This document shows, piece by piece, positions 8,789 to 16,898 of a DNA stretch of 64,000 nt; the stretch's first letter is position 1; each line of letters opens with the position of its first letter. The stretch comes from Palsa-504 sp963769715 (GTDB taxonomy: Bacteria > Actinomycetota > Actinomycetes > Streptosporangiales > Streptosporangiaceae), in contig CAVYNE010000006.1 in the NCBI GenBank assembly GCA_963769715.1, forward strand, positions 1-64,000, written 5' to 3'. The translations under genes and the position numbers were made by a program. The notes beneath the pieces were generated by a model, which saw only the letters and a list, made by a program, of their open reading frames with translations, was not told the DNA's origin and ran no database searches.

Positions 8789-9463
8789 TCAGGCTCCGCT
8801 CCCCGGCTGGTCAGCCGCGGCCTTGGCGTCAGCAGCAACCTCGCTCACCGCGTCAGCGCCGCCCGCTTCGGCCGCCGGAGCCTCAGCCGCCGGGACCTCA
8901 GCCGCCGGGACCTCAGCCGCCGGGACCTCAGCCGCCGGGACCTCAGCCGCCGGGACCTCAGCCGCCGGGACCTCAGCCGCCGGGACCTCAGCGGCCGGGA
9001 CCTCAGCCTTGGTCCGGCCCTTGGGAGCGCTGTCCTTGGGCGGGGTGTCCTTGGCGGGCTTGGCCGCCCGGGACTGCGTCCCCGTCCTGCTCTCCTTGGC
9101 TTCCTTGGCTTCCTTGCTGGCCTGGCTCGCCTTGGCGGCGGCCGTGAAGGCCTCCTTCTTATCCGCGCGCGGCTCGGCCGTCCGGAGCGTGCCTTCCGCA
9201 CCCGGCTCCCCGGTGAACTTCTGCCAGTCCCCGGTGATCTTGAGCAGGACCCGGACCGGGTCGGTGGGCTGCGCGCCCACCGAGAGCCAGTGCTGCGCCC
9301 GCTCGGAGTTCACTTCGATGAGCGAGGGCTCGGCCTTCGGGTAGTACGTGCCGATCTCCTCGATAGCGCGCCCGTCGCGCTTGGTGCGCGAATCTGCGAC
9401 GACGATCCGGTAATGGGGCTCCCGGATTTTGCCCAGGCGCTTCAGCTTGATCTTGACAGCCAC
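8789..9463 (-). CDS. rpsP: 30S ribosomal protein S16 with long repeat-bearing C-terminal extension
   Basis: Residues 1-82 form normal S16 (MAVKIKLKRLGKIREPHYRI, VVADSRTKRDGRAIEEIGTYYP). Actinobacterial S16 proteins are usually about 110-170 residues; this one has 224. The extension has a Lys/Ala/Glu-rich stretch (residues about 100-150), then PAAEV repeated about eight times (residues 153-200) and an acidic Ala-rich end. The repeats come from a 15-bp array at 8881-9006. The extension is predicted to be disordered and must project from the 30S body if translated, since no alternative stop or start interrupts it. First gene of the minus-strand translation cluster. Confidence 0.95.
   Translation of the reverse strand: MAVKIKLKRLGKIREPHYRIVVADSRTKRDGRAIEEIGTYYPKAEPSLIEVNSERAQHWLSVGAQPTDPVRVLLKITGDWQKFTGEPGAEGTLRTAEPRADKKEAFTAAAKASQASKEAKEAKESRTGTQSRAAKPAKDTPPKDSAPKGRTKAEVPAAEVPAAEVPAAEVPAAEVPAAEVPAAEVPAAEVPAAEAPAAEAGGADAVSEVAADAKAAADQPGSGA
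8881..9006 (-). repeat. 15-bp tandem repeat, about 8.4 units, in rpsP
   Basis: The unit cctcagccgccggga repeats essentially perfectly for 126 bp, with one substitution in the last unit (gcggccggga). It encodes Pro-Ala-Ala-Glu-Val in S16. The near identity of units suggests recent expansion. Confidence 0.97.
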
Positions 9464-10215
9464 GACTGTGGTCTTCTCCCAGCGATAGATGCGAAGCGGC
9501 GGACCCGCGCCGACCGGGGAACAGCCGACGGGACCGCACAGATGAGCTAGGCCGGGCGAACGAGGAGAGGGCGTCGCTTGGCCTAGCGGTCAGCATCACA
9601 TTGTGCCAGACAACCGTCGCTGACTAGTAATCGCCGCCCAACCCTGGCGAGCCAAAGGGGCGCGGCGCCGCCCGGTCCCGGTTTCAGGGGAGTGCTGCGG
9701 CCGGTGCCCGTGTGGTGTATGAGTCACATGAGAAAGCAGCGCGCGGGCCCGCGAGCGTGAGTAGCCGGGCGGGAGGGCTGTCGTGATCAGGTGTACAGCA
9801 CGATGCGGATGAGGCGCATGCCGGACAGCGGGGACGTCTCCGACCTCGACGTCTCACGCTTTGAAACAGTTACATAACGTGCGTTGACTATCGTCAAACG
9901 GGCATCCTAGCGTTGCCATACTGTTCTATATATGTACGTTCGTTCGCAGAGCGCACACCGCAGCGGTACGGCGGCCGGACGCACTCTCACGAAGTGATAG
10001 GAGCCCGCATATTAGGCATCCACGCCGAGGCCCCCGCAAGCCAATGAGCCCGAGCGCATGCTGCTTTCACTCCCAGCGCCCCCTCATTGGGATTTAGGTG
10101 ATGTTAGCCTCATGACGCCGCAGCACCCTGAGCCCAGTCCCGCAGGGGTCGCGCGGTGTCACCTCAGAACGCGGTCCCGCGCCCTCGGCGCGACCTCAAA
10201 GGAGATCGATTGCAC
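9464..10215. other. Intergenic region between divergent rpsP and the ABC importer operon
   Basis: These 752 bp have no convincing coding frame. They hold the rpsP leader on the minus strand, a candidate promoter for the importer at 9894-9922 and its long leader (about 290 nt). The AT content rises locally around 9860-9940 (for example ctgttctatatatgtacg). No tRNA, riboswitch or transposon end was recognised. Confidence 0.6.
9894..9922 (+). promoter_or_regulatory. Candidate sigma-70-type promoter with overlapping inverted repeat
   Basis: TTGACT (9894-9899) and CATACT (9917-9922) are separated by exactly 17 nt, matching 5/6 and 4/6 consensus bases. The -35 box is part of the inverted repeat TTGAC-TATC-GTCAA (9894-9907), a possible repressor site. 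Transcription would start near 9929 and leave a leader of about 287 nt before the lipoprotein gene. Confidence 0.5.
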
Positions 10216-11739
10216 ATGAGTGACCAGACTGCGCAGCCCGATAGCACAGCCAGGGGGGCCTGGGCCAGGGGGGCCTGGGCCAGGGGGGCCTGGGCCAGGG
10301 GGGCCTGGGCCAGGGGGGCCTGGGGGGATGGCATCCCCCCAGGAACGGGGGGGTCTGGGGGGGTCGCGCCCCCGGCTAACAGAGCACCTATTAGCCGACG
10401 CGGCCTGCTGCGGATGGCCGGTATCAGTGCGGCCGTCGTGGGGGGCGGCGGACTGCTCGAGGCCTGCAGCTCCAGCATCAAGGGCGCCAGCGGGGGGGCC
10501 GGAACCTCGTCCGCGTCCGGATCCGGCGCCAGCGGGGAAATCACGATCGGCTGGATCCACCCGCTAACCGGCGCGTTGGCCGGGTTCGGCGCGGCGGACA
10601 ACTTCGTGATTTCGAAGGTCCAGCAGACCACCCCGTACAAGAGCGGCTTCAAGATCGGCGGCAAGACGTACAACGTCACCATTAAGTCCTACGACACTCA
10701 GTCCAGCCCGACCCGGGCCGGGCAGCTGGCCCAGCAGGCCATCAACGCCGACCGGGTGGACATGCTGCTGGCGTCGAGCACGCCGGAAACGGTGAACGCG
10801 GTCGCCAGCACCGCCGAAACCCTCGGCACACCGCTGGTCTGCGCCAACATCCCGTGGGAGTCGTGGTATCTCAACCTGTTCCCGAAGGGCAACCCGCAGC
10901 AGGCGACGGACAAAGCCACGTACGTCGTGATGTACTTCTTCGGCGCCGAGCACCTGGTCGAGTGCTTCATCCCAATGTGGAACAAGATCCACAGCCAGCT
11001 CGGCACCAACAAGGTGGTCGCCGCCGCGTTCCCGAACGACTCCGACGGCAACGCCTTCCGCGCCGTGTTCCCGCCCATCGCCAAGGCGGCCGGCTACACC
11101 ATGGAGCTGTCGTCGCCCTACACCGACGGGACGACGAACTACTCCTCGATGATCTCCGCCTTCAAGGCGGCCAACGCCGACTTCTTCACCAACGTGCCGC
11201 TGCCGCCGGACTTCGCCACGATGTGGAAGCAGTCCGTGCAGCAGGGCTTCCGGCCGAAGCTGGCCACCGTGGCCAAGGTGCTGCTCTTCCCGACCGACGC
11301 CTACGCCCTCGGCTCGCTGGTCAACAACGTCGCCACCGACACCTGGTGGGTGCCGACCATGCCGTGGACCTCCTCGTTCACCGGCGAGACGTGCCAGCAG
11401 TTCGCCAACGACTACGAGGCGGCCGGTGGCGGGCAGTGGAACGCGAACCTGAGCAACTACAGCCTCTTCGAGGTCGCGCACGCGGCGTTCACGTCCGTGA
11501 ACAACCCGCACGATAAGACCGAGGTCGCCGCCGCCATTCACAACGTGAACATCAACGCGCTCGCCGGGCCGCTGAACTTCGCGTCGAGCAAGGCGCCCGC
11601 ACCCGGCGTGGCGATCACGCCGCCGGTCGGCGTGCAGTGGCAGAAGGGAACCAAGTACCCGCTGGAGATGAAGGTCGTCGACAACACGCTGTTGCCGACT
11701 GTGCAGACCACTGGCGACCTGAAGCCGACCAACCAGTGA
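10216..11739 (+). CDS. ABC transporter substrate-binding lipoprotein (branched-chain amino acid/amide type) with Tat-like signal and N-terminal ARGAW repeats
   Basis: A Leu/Ile/Val-binding-protein-family receptor (Peripla_BP_6 fold) for a high-affinity importer. ATG at 10216 has GGAG (10201-10204) upstream. Residues 12-36 are five ARGAW repeats; a G-tract palindrome encodes the next stretch. Then comes a twin-arginine-like SRRGLLRMAGISAAVVGGGG segment (from residue 60) and a lipobox LEAC with Cys84 as the lipidation site. The mature part has GEITIGWIHPLTGALAGFG and YVVMYFFGAEH. About 59 residues before the twin Arg is unusually long, so an internal start or a novel leader is possible, but no ATG/GTG with a clear ribosome site is seen nearer. 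It is followed 4 bp later by livG. Confidence 0.92.
   Translation: MSDQTAQPDSTARGAWARGAWARGAWARGAWARGAWGDGIPPGTGGSGGVAPPANRAPISRRGLLRMAGISAAVVGGGGLLEACSSSIKGASGGAGTSSASGSGASGEITIGWIHPLTGALAGFGAADNFVISKVQQTTPYKSGFKIGGKTYNVTIKSYDTQSSPTRAGQLAQQAINADRVDMLLASSTPETVNAVASTAETLGTPLVCANIPWESWYLNLFPKGNPQQATDKATYVVMYFFGAEHLVECFIPMWNKIHSQLGTNKVVAAAFPNDSDGNAFRAVFPPIAKAAGYTMELSSPYTDGTTNYSSMISAFKAANADFFTNVPLPPDFATMWKQSVQQGFRPKLATVAKVLLFPTDAYALGSLVNNVATDTWWVPTMPWTSSFTGETCQQFANDYEAAGGGQWNANLSNYSLFEVAHAAFTSVNNPHDKTEVAAAIHNVNINALAGPLNFASSKAPAPGVAITPPVGVQWQKGTKYPLEMKVVDNTLLPTVQTTGDLKPTNQ
10249..10323 (+). repeat. 15-bp tandem repeat, 5 units, encoding ARGAW
   Basis: Five identical units of gccaggggggcctgg lie directly after the start region of the lipoprotein gene. 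They sit next to a 12-bp-arm palindrome at 10319-10343 that belongs to the dispersed G-tract family. Confidence 0.97.
10319..10343. repeat. G-tract palindrome (dispersed family), coding copy
   Basis: CCTGGGGGGATG and CATCCCCCCAGG are perfect inverted arms of 12 bp around one central base. A related G-rich arm (ggaacgggggggtctggg and the following C-tract) continues to about 10377. The element is read in frame by the lipoprotein gene. Related copies lie near 13304-13343 and 48290-48412. Confidence 0.85.
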
Positions 11740-11743
11740 CCGG

Positions 11744-12526
11744 ATGACCAGTCCGCTGCTCGAGCTCGACCAGGTGACGAAACGCTTCGGCCGGGTCGTC
11801 ATCGCTGAGAAGCTTTCCTTCAGCATCGGAGCTGGGGACACGGTCGGAATCGTGGGGCCGAACGGAGCTGGCAAAACCAGCCTGTTCGGCCTCATTTCCG
11901 GCGACCTGTCTCCAGACGCCGGGGAAATCTCCTTTGCCGCGCGTACGGTCACCAAGCTGAACTCGGCCGCGCGGTGCAGGCTCGGCATCGGGCGCACTTA
12001 TCAGGTGCCACGCCCGTTCGCGGACATGACCGTGTTCGAGAATCTGCTCGTCGCCGCTCAGCAAGGTGCCGGGCTACGGCGCCGGGCCAGTTACGCGGCG
12101 GCCGCAGAGGCGCTCGACCGGACCGGCATGACCGGCGAGGCGAACGTGCCCGCCGCGCGGCTCGGCCTGCTGCAGCGCAAGCGGCTGGAACTGGCCCGCG
12201 CGCTCGCGTCGCGGCCCAGCCTGCTGCTGCTAGACGAGGTGGCCGGGGGCCTCACCGACCCGGAGGTCGCCCAGTTGGTCGAGATCGTCCGCGGCGTCAA
12301 CGCCGAGGGCATCGCGGTGATCTGGATCGAGCACGTGGTGCGCGCGCTCACGCCCGTCGTGAGCCGGCTGATCTGCCTGGCCGGCGGAGCGTTCGTCGGC
12401 GACGGCACGCCCGCCGAGGTGCTAGCCACCCCGGCCGTCCGCGAGGTCTTCCTCGGCTCGGAGGTCACCGCCTCGCTCAGCGGCGGCACCCTGACCGAGG
12501 ACCTCAGCCTGGGAGACCCCCAATGA
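11744..12526 (+). CDS. livG: Branched-chain amino acid/amide ABC transporter ATP-binding protein (LivG type)
   Basis: This 260-residue ATPase has Walker A GPNGAGKTS (residues about 38-46), Q-loop region GRTYQVPRPFADMTVFENL typical of LivG, Walker B LLLLDEVAGGL and the switch His in WIEHVV. The ABC signature is degenerate (LGLLQRKRLELARAL in place of LSxGQ), a deviation worth noting because the partner subunit LivF keeps LSGGEQ. It starts 4 bp after the lipoprotein gene and its TGA overlaps the livF ATG, so the operon is translationally coupled. Confidence 0.93.
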   Translation: MTSPLLELDQVTKRFGRVVIAEKLSFSIGAGDTVGIVGPNGAGKTSLFGLISGDLSPDAGEISFAARTVTKLNSAARCRLGIGRTYQVPRPFADMTVFENLLVAAQQGAGLRRRASYAAAAEALDRTGMTGEANVPAARLGLLQRKRLELARALASRPSLLLLDEVAGGLTDPEVAQLVEIVRGVNAEGIAVIWIEHVVRALTPVVSRLICLAGGAFVGDGTPAEVLATPAVREVFLGSEVTASLSGGTLTEDLSLGDPQ

Positions 12527-13386
12527 GCGAGCCAAAGGGCCTAAAAGGCGGTCCGGAGGCGAGCGGAAAACAGAGCACACCACTGCTCGAGGTCCGCGAC
12601 CTCACCGTGCACCATGGCCAGCTCCGGGCCCTCGATCGCATCTCGCTGCGGGTGTTTCCCGGCGAGGTGTACGCGATTATCGGCGCCAACGGCGCGGGCA
12701 AGTCGACGCTGCTGCGCACGATCGCCGGGCTGCACCAGCCCACCGAGGGCGCGATCCGCTATGACGGCAAGGACATGACCAAGGTCCGGCCGGAGCGCCG
12801 GGCCACCCAGGGAATCGTCATGGTGCCGGAGGGCCGGCGACTGTTCGGATCGCTCACGGTCGAAGAGAACCTGCAGGTCGGTGCCACCTACGCGCGGAAA
12901 GGGCCGTGGACGATCGAGCGTGTCTACGAGCTGTTCGGCTGGATGGCCGAACGCAGGACCCAGCGCACGGCGCAGCTGTCGGGCGGCGAGCAGCAGTCGG
13001 TTGCTATCGGCCGGGCGCTGGTGGCCAACCCGCGTGTGCTGCTGCTCGACGAGTTGTCCCTCGGCCTGGCCCCGGTGGTCGTCCAGCGCATCTACGCCAT
13101 GATGCCCCAGATCCTGGCCAGCGGGCTCACCGTGCTGCTGGTGGAACAAGACGTAAGCCAGGCCCTGCGGGTAGCGTCACATCTCCAGTGCCTGCTCGAG
13201 GGACACACCACCTTGGAAGGCCGGCCGTCTGACGTCACGCCAGCGCAAGTCGAGGCGGCGTACTTCGGCCTAGCCCCCGCGCGGCACGGAGGGCCGGCCA
13301 GCAGGGGGGGTCTGGGGGGGATCGTTCCCCCCGAGGAAACGGAGCCGTTATGGTCTGGGTCAACGACATCATCCAGGGGATCTTGA
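12523..13386 (+). CDS. livF: Branched-chain amino acid/amide ABC transporter ATP-binding protein (LivF type)
   Basis: The second ATPase of the importer has 287 residues, with Walker A GANGAGKST (54-62), LivF-typical MVPEGRRLFGSLTVEENL, signature LSGGEQQSVAIGRAL and Walker B LLLLDELSLGLAP. The ATG overlaps the livG stop by 4 nt. The C-terminal 25-30 residues after AAYFGLAPARHGG are encoded by a G-tract repeat element and extend 37 bp into livH in another frame. The natural C-terminus of relatives falls near AYFG, so the end is probably a repeat-derived extension. Confidence 0.94.
   Translation: MSEPKGLKGGPEASGKQSTPLLEVRDLTVHHGQLRALDRISLRVFPGEVYAIIGANGAGKSTLLRTIAGLHQPTEGAIRYDGKDMTKVRPERRATQGIVMVPEGRRLFGSLTVEENLQVGATYARKGPWTIERVYELFGWMAERRTQRTAQLSGGEQQSVAIGRALVANPRVLLLDELSLGLAPVVVQRIYAMMPQILASGLTVLLVEQDVSQALRVASHLQCLLEGHTTLEGRPSDVTPAQVEAAYFGLAPARHGGPASRGGLGGIVPPEETEPLWSGSTTSSRGS
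13304..13343. repeat. G-tract palindrome (dispersed family) at the livF/livH junction
   Basis: A G-run plus tct, then ggggggatcgttcccccc, resembles the copies at 10319-10377 and 48290-48412; GGGGGGA and TCCCCCC pair across TCGT. It is read as the LivF C-terminus and ends just before the livH ribosome-binding site. Confidence 0.75.
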
Positions 13387-14225
13387 CGGGCGGCCTCTAC
13401 GCGCTGTTCGCCTGCGGGCTGTCGCTCATGTTCGGGGTCATGAAGGTCGTCAACCTCGCGCACGGCGACCTCGCGGTAGTCGGCGCCTACGTCGCGCTCG
13501 GCGTTATCACCGTCACCCACATCCCGGTGCTCTGGTCGTTCGTGATCGTGGTGCCGATCATGGCGGTGCTCGGCTACGTGCTCCAGCGGACCTTGATCCA
13601 GGGCGCACTGGACCGCAGTGTGCTCACCACGCTGCTGGTCACGTTCGGGTTGTCGGTGGTGATCGAGAACGCGCTGCTTCAGTTCATCAACGCCGACAGC
13701 CATTCGCTCGGGGTCGGCAACGCCATCATCACCGGCTCGTTCTCGCTCGGCTCGCAGATCCAGATCGCCTACCTGCTGCTGCTGATCTTCGCGGTGGCCG
13801 TGGTGGTCCTGCTCGGCCTGCAGTACTTCCTCTCCGCCTCCCGGTACGGCCGGATGATCCGGGCCGTGGCCGACGACCGGGAGGCGGCCCAGCTGTCCGG
13901 GATCGACTACCGGCACGTGTTCGGCATCGCGGGGGCGATCGCGTTCGGCACGGTGGCGCTGGCCGGCATCGCGTACGGCATGTACTCGCAGTTCGCGCCG
14001 ACCACGGGCACCGACACGATCCTGCTGTTCGCGTTCGCCGCGGTGGTCATCGGCGGGCTCGGCTCGCTGTGGGGCACGCTGCTCGGCGGCGTCGTGCTCG
14101 GCGTGGCTCAGCAGATCGGCGCCCAGATCAACATCTCCGACGAGGTCCTGGCCGGGTACATCGTGTTCCTGGCGGTACTCGTGATCCGGCCCCAGGGCCT
14201 GACCTCGCGGAAGGCGCAATCATGA
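13350..14225 (+). CDS. livH: Branched-chain amino acid/amide ABC transporter permease (LivH type)
   Basis: An integral membrane permease of 291 residues with about eight hydrophobic segments. It starts MVWVNDIIQGILTGGLYALFA and has LivH-typical LMFGVMKVVNLAHGDLAVVG and the cytoplasmic-loop motif GRMIRAVADDREAAQLSGI that contacts the ATPases. A CGGAG sequence precedes the ATG. The start lies inside the livF end and the stop overlaps the livM ATG by 4 nt. Confidence 0.95.
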   Translation: MVWVNDIIQGILTGGLYALFACGLSLMFGVMKVVNLAHGDLAVVGAYVALGVITVTHIPVLWSFVIVVPIMAVLGYVLQRTLIQGALDRSVLTTLLVTFGLSVVIENALLQFINADSHSLGVGNAIITGSFSLGSQIQIAYLLLLIFAVAVVVLLGLQYFLSASRYGRMIRAVADDREAAQLSGIDYRHVFGIAGAIAFGTVALAGIAYGMYSQFAPTTGTDTILLFAFAAVVIGGLGSLWGTLLGGVVLGVAQQIGAQINISDEVLAGYIVFLAVLVIRPQGLTSRKAQS

Positions 14226-15331
14226 GCGTGGCCACTGAAACCACCGCCCGTTCGGAAGAAAATATCCGGGTGACCCGGTCACGGCGGAACGTGGCCTGGA
14301 CCGGCGTCGGTGCGCTCGTCGTCGTGGTCGTGCTGGCGCTGTTTCCGTACATCGTGTACGCCGGCACCACGACCATCATGGTCCAGGGGTTCATCGTCCT
14401 CACGCTGGCCACCATGTGGAACCTGCTCGCGGGCTACGCGGGCCTGGTGTCGGTGGGGCAGCAGGCGTTCGTGGGCCTCGGCGCCTATTTCGTGCTGATC
14501 CTGGCCATCCACGGCACCTCGCCGTTCGCCGCGCTTCCGGTCGCGGCGATCGGCTGCGGCGTCGCCGCGCTTCCCATGTGGTGGCTGGTCTCCCGGCTGC
14601 GCACCGGGTACTTCGCGATCGCCACCTGGGTCCTCGCCGCGACCGTCATGCTCATCATCGAGAAGTTCTCCTCGATCGGCGGCGGGACCGGCATGCCGCT
14701 GCCCGGCCTGTCCGGCTACGACCCGACCCTGCTCACCGCGTACACCTACTGGATCGGGCTGGCCGTCACGGTCCTCGCGCTGGCCACCGCCTACCTGCTG
14801 CTGCGCGGCCGGCTGGGGCTGGTGCTCACCGCCATCCGGGACGACGAGGTCGCGGCGGGCAGTTCGGGAGCGCGAGTGGGCGTGGCCCGGATGCTCGTCT
14901 TCCTCGTGGCCGGGATCGGCTGCGGCGCCGCCGGCGGTGTGCTCGCGATCAGCCAGCTTCAGGTTCAGCCCAGTGCGGTGTTCAGCGTGCAGTGGACCGC
15001 CGAGATGGCGTTCGCGGTGATCATCGGCGGGCTGGGCACGATCGAGGGGCCGATCCTCGGCACCATCGTGTACATCGTCCTGCAGCAGACGCTGGCCTCC
15101 TACAACGCCTGGTACCTGATCATCCTCGGGCTGGTGGCGATAGCCATCGCGCTGTTCGCGCGCCGTGGGCTGTGGGGGCTCGTCGATGACCACCTGCACA
15201 TCCGGCTGTTCCCGGTCGGGTACTGGCTATGGGCGCCGGGGAGCGGCGGGCGCCGTGGGTCACGGGGTCTCGGCCGGCGCGGGAGCAGGGGGCGCGGTGT
15301 TGGCCGGCGCGGGGGAGGCCGGCACAGCTGA
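14222..15331 (+). CDS. livM: Branched-chain amino acid/amide ABC transporter permease (LivM type)
   Basis: The second permease subunit has 369 residues and about nine hydrophobic segments, with the LivM signature MWNLLAGYAGLVSVGQQAFVG and the coupling loop RLGLVLTAIRDDEVAAGSSGA. Its ATG overlaps the livH stop. After the last membrane helix (WYLIILGLVAIAIALFARRG) a tail of about 45 residues rich in Gly/Arg (GRRGSRGLGRRGSRGRG) is encoded by a degenerate GC repeat at about 15235-15325. The tail is absent from typical LivM proteins. It ends 18 bp before the ligase gene. Confidence 0.94.
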   Translation: MSVATETTARSEENIRVTRSRRNVAWTGVGALVVVVVLALFPYIVYAGTTTIMVQGFIVLTLATMWNLLAGYAGLVSVGQQAFVGLGAYFVLILAIHGTSPFAALPVAAIGCGVAALPMWWLVSRLRTGYFAIATWVLAATVMLIIEKFSSIGGGTGMPLPGLSGYDPTLLTAYTYWIGLAVTVLALATAYLLLRGRLGLVLTAIRDDEVAAGSSGARVGVARMLVFLVAGIGCGAAGGVLAISQLQVQPSAVFSVQWTAEMAFAVIIGGLGTIEGPILGTIVYIVLQQTLASYNAWYLIILGLVAIAIALFARRGLWGLVDDHLHIRLFPVGYWLWAPGSGGRRGSRGLGRRGSRGRGVGRRGGGRHS

Positions 15332-15349
15332 TCCGGGCAGAATGTTCGT

Positions 15350-16891
15350 GTGCTGCTTACTGAGATCGCTGAGGTGTCGCGGGCCGTGGCTGCCACTGGC
15401 GCGCGGCTCGCGAAGATCGAGACGCTGGCCGACGCCCTACGCCAGGCCGGGCCGCTCGAAGTGCCGATCGCCGTGGCCTACCTGTCCGGTGAACTGCCGC
15501 AGCGGCAGATCGGCGTCGGGTGGGCGACGCTGCGGGACGGGTTCCCGCCCGCCAAAACGCCCACGCTCACCCTCAGCGAGGTGGACACGGGCTTCTCCGC
15601 GATCGGGGCAGTCTCCGGGAAGGGCTCGGCGGCCGCGCGCAAAGCGCTGGTTAGCGAGCTGTTCGGCCGGGCCACGCAGGACGAGCAGCGGTTCCTTTAC
15701 GGCCTGCTCTCCGGCGAACTGCGCCAGGGGGCGCTGGAAGGAGTCATGACCGAGGCCGTGGCGCGGGCGGCTTCGGTGCCGGTGGCGGAGGTCCGCCGGG
15801 CCATGATGCTGCGCGGCTCGCTGGGCGCGGTGGCCGCCGCGGCCCTGGCCGGCGGAAGCGACGCGCTGGCCACGTTCGGTCTGGAGGTGGGCCGTCCGGT
15901 GCGGCCGATGCTCGCCTCCAGCGCGGCGAGCATCAACGAAGCCCTGGCCAAGATCGGCGGCGCGGCCCCAATGGAGTGCGCCGTGGAGTGCGCCGTGGAG
16001 TGGAAGCTCGACGGCATCAGGATCCAGGCGCACCTGTCCGAGGGGAACGTGCGCCTGTTCACCCGGACGCTCGATGACATCACGGCCCGGCTGCCGGAGG
16101 TGGCGGCGGAGCTGGGCAAGCTCCCGCTGTCCGCCGCAGTCCTGGACGGCGAGCTGATCGCGCTGCGTGAGGACGGCAGGCCGCTGCCGTTCCAGGACAC
16201 GGCGGCCCGCACCGCCAGCCTGGAGGGCGGGGGTCCTTCGGTCCCGCTATCGGTGTTCCTGTTCGACGCCCTCCACCTGGAGGGCACCGACCTGATCGAT
16301 TCCGAAGACCAGCATCGGCGCGCCGCGCTGGCCCGGGTCGTCCCGTCCGACCTGCTCATGCCGCGCCTGGTCACCTCCTCGGCTGAAGAGGCCGCCGCCT
16401 TCTTCTCCGACGCGATCGCGCACGGCCATGAAGGCGTCGTGGTCAAGTCGCTCACCGCCCCGTACGCGGCCGGCCGCCGGGGCGCCGGATGGATCAAGGT
16501 CAAGCCGCGGCACACGCTCGACCTGGTGGTGCTGGCAGTTGAGTGGGGACACGGGCGGCGCCGCGGCTGGTTGTCTAACCTGCACCTGGGCGCACGCGAT
16601 CCTTCGGGCGGCGGTTTTGTCATGCTCGGCAAGACGTTCAAGGGGCTGACCGACGAGCTGCTGACCTGGCAGACCGAACGGCTGCTTGCGCTGGAAGACC
16701 GCCGTGACTCCCATACCGTCTACGTCCGGCCCGAACTGGTGGTGGAGATCGCCTTCGACGGCGTGCAGCGCAGCACCCGCTACCCGGGCGGCCTGGCGCT
16801 GCGCTTCGCCCGCGTGCTGCGCTACCGCGAGGACAAGAGCGCCGCCGAGGCCGACACCATCGACACCGTTCGCACGCTGCGCCCCGAGTAA
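15350..16891 (+). CDS. ligB: ATP-dependent DNA ligase (LigB type)
   Basis: It seals nicks by an adenylylated-Lys intermediate. The 513-residue length and layout match mycobacterial LigB: an N-terminal DNA-binding domain (residues 1-190), the nucleotidyltransferase motif I EWKLDGIRI with active-site Lys219, motif III-like SVFLFDALHLEG, motif IV EGVVVKSL, motif V AGWIKVKPRH, then an OB-fold domain. A 12-bp direct repeat places ECAVECAVEWK immediately before the active site. The start codon is GTG at 15350. It is co-directional with the importer but functionally unrelated. It converges on ffh with a 7-bp gap. Confidence 0.95.
   Translation: MLLTEIAEVSRAVAATGARLAKIETLADALRQAGPLEVPIAVAYLSGELPQRQIGVGWATLRDGFPPAKTPTLTLSEVDTGFSAIGAVSGKGSAAARKALVSELFGRATQDEQRFLYGLLSGELRQGALEGVMTEAVARAASVPVAEVRRAMMLRGSLGAVAAAALAGGSDALATFGLEVGRPVRPMLASSAASINEALAKIGGAAPMECAVECAVEWKLDGIRIQAHLSEGNVRLFTRTLDDITARLPEVAAELGKLPLSAAVLDGELIALREDGRPLPFQDTAARTASLEGGGPSVPLSVFLFDALHLEGTDLIDSEDQHRRAALARVVPSDLLMPRLVTSSAEEAAAFFSDAIAHGHEGVVVKSLTAPYAAGRRGAGWIKVKPRHTLDLVVLAVEWGHGRRRGWLSNLHLGARDPSGGGFVMLGKTFKGLTDELLTWQTERLLALEDRRDSHTVYVRPELVVEIAFDGVQRSTRYPGGLALRFARVLRYREDKSAAEADTIDTVRTLRPE
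15974..16002 (+). repeat. 12-bp tandem repeat next to ligase motif I
   Basis: gagtgcgccgtg occurs twice and begins a third time just before the active-site Lys codon at 16004-16006, duplicating the peptide ECAV. Confidence 0.85.
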
Positions 16892-16898
16892 AGGCGGG

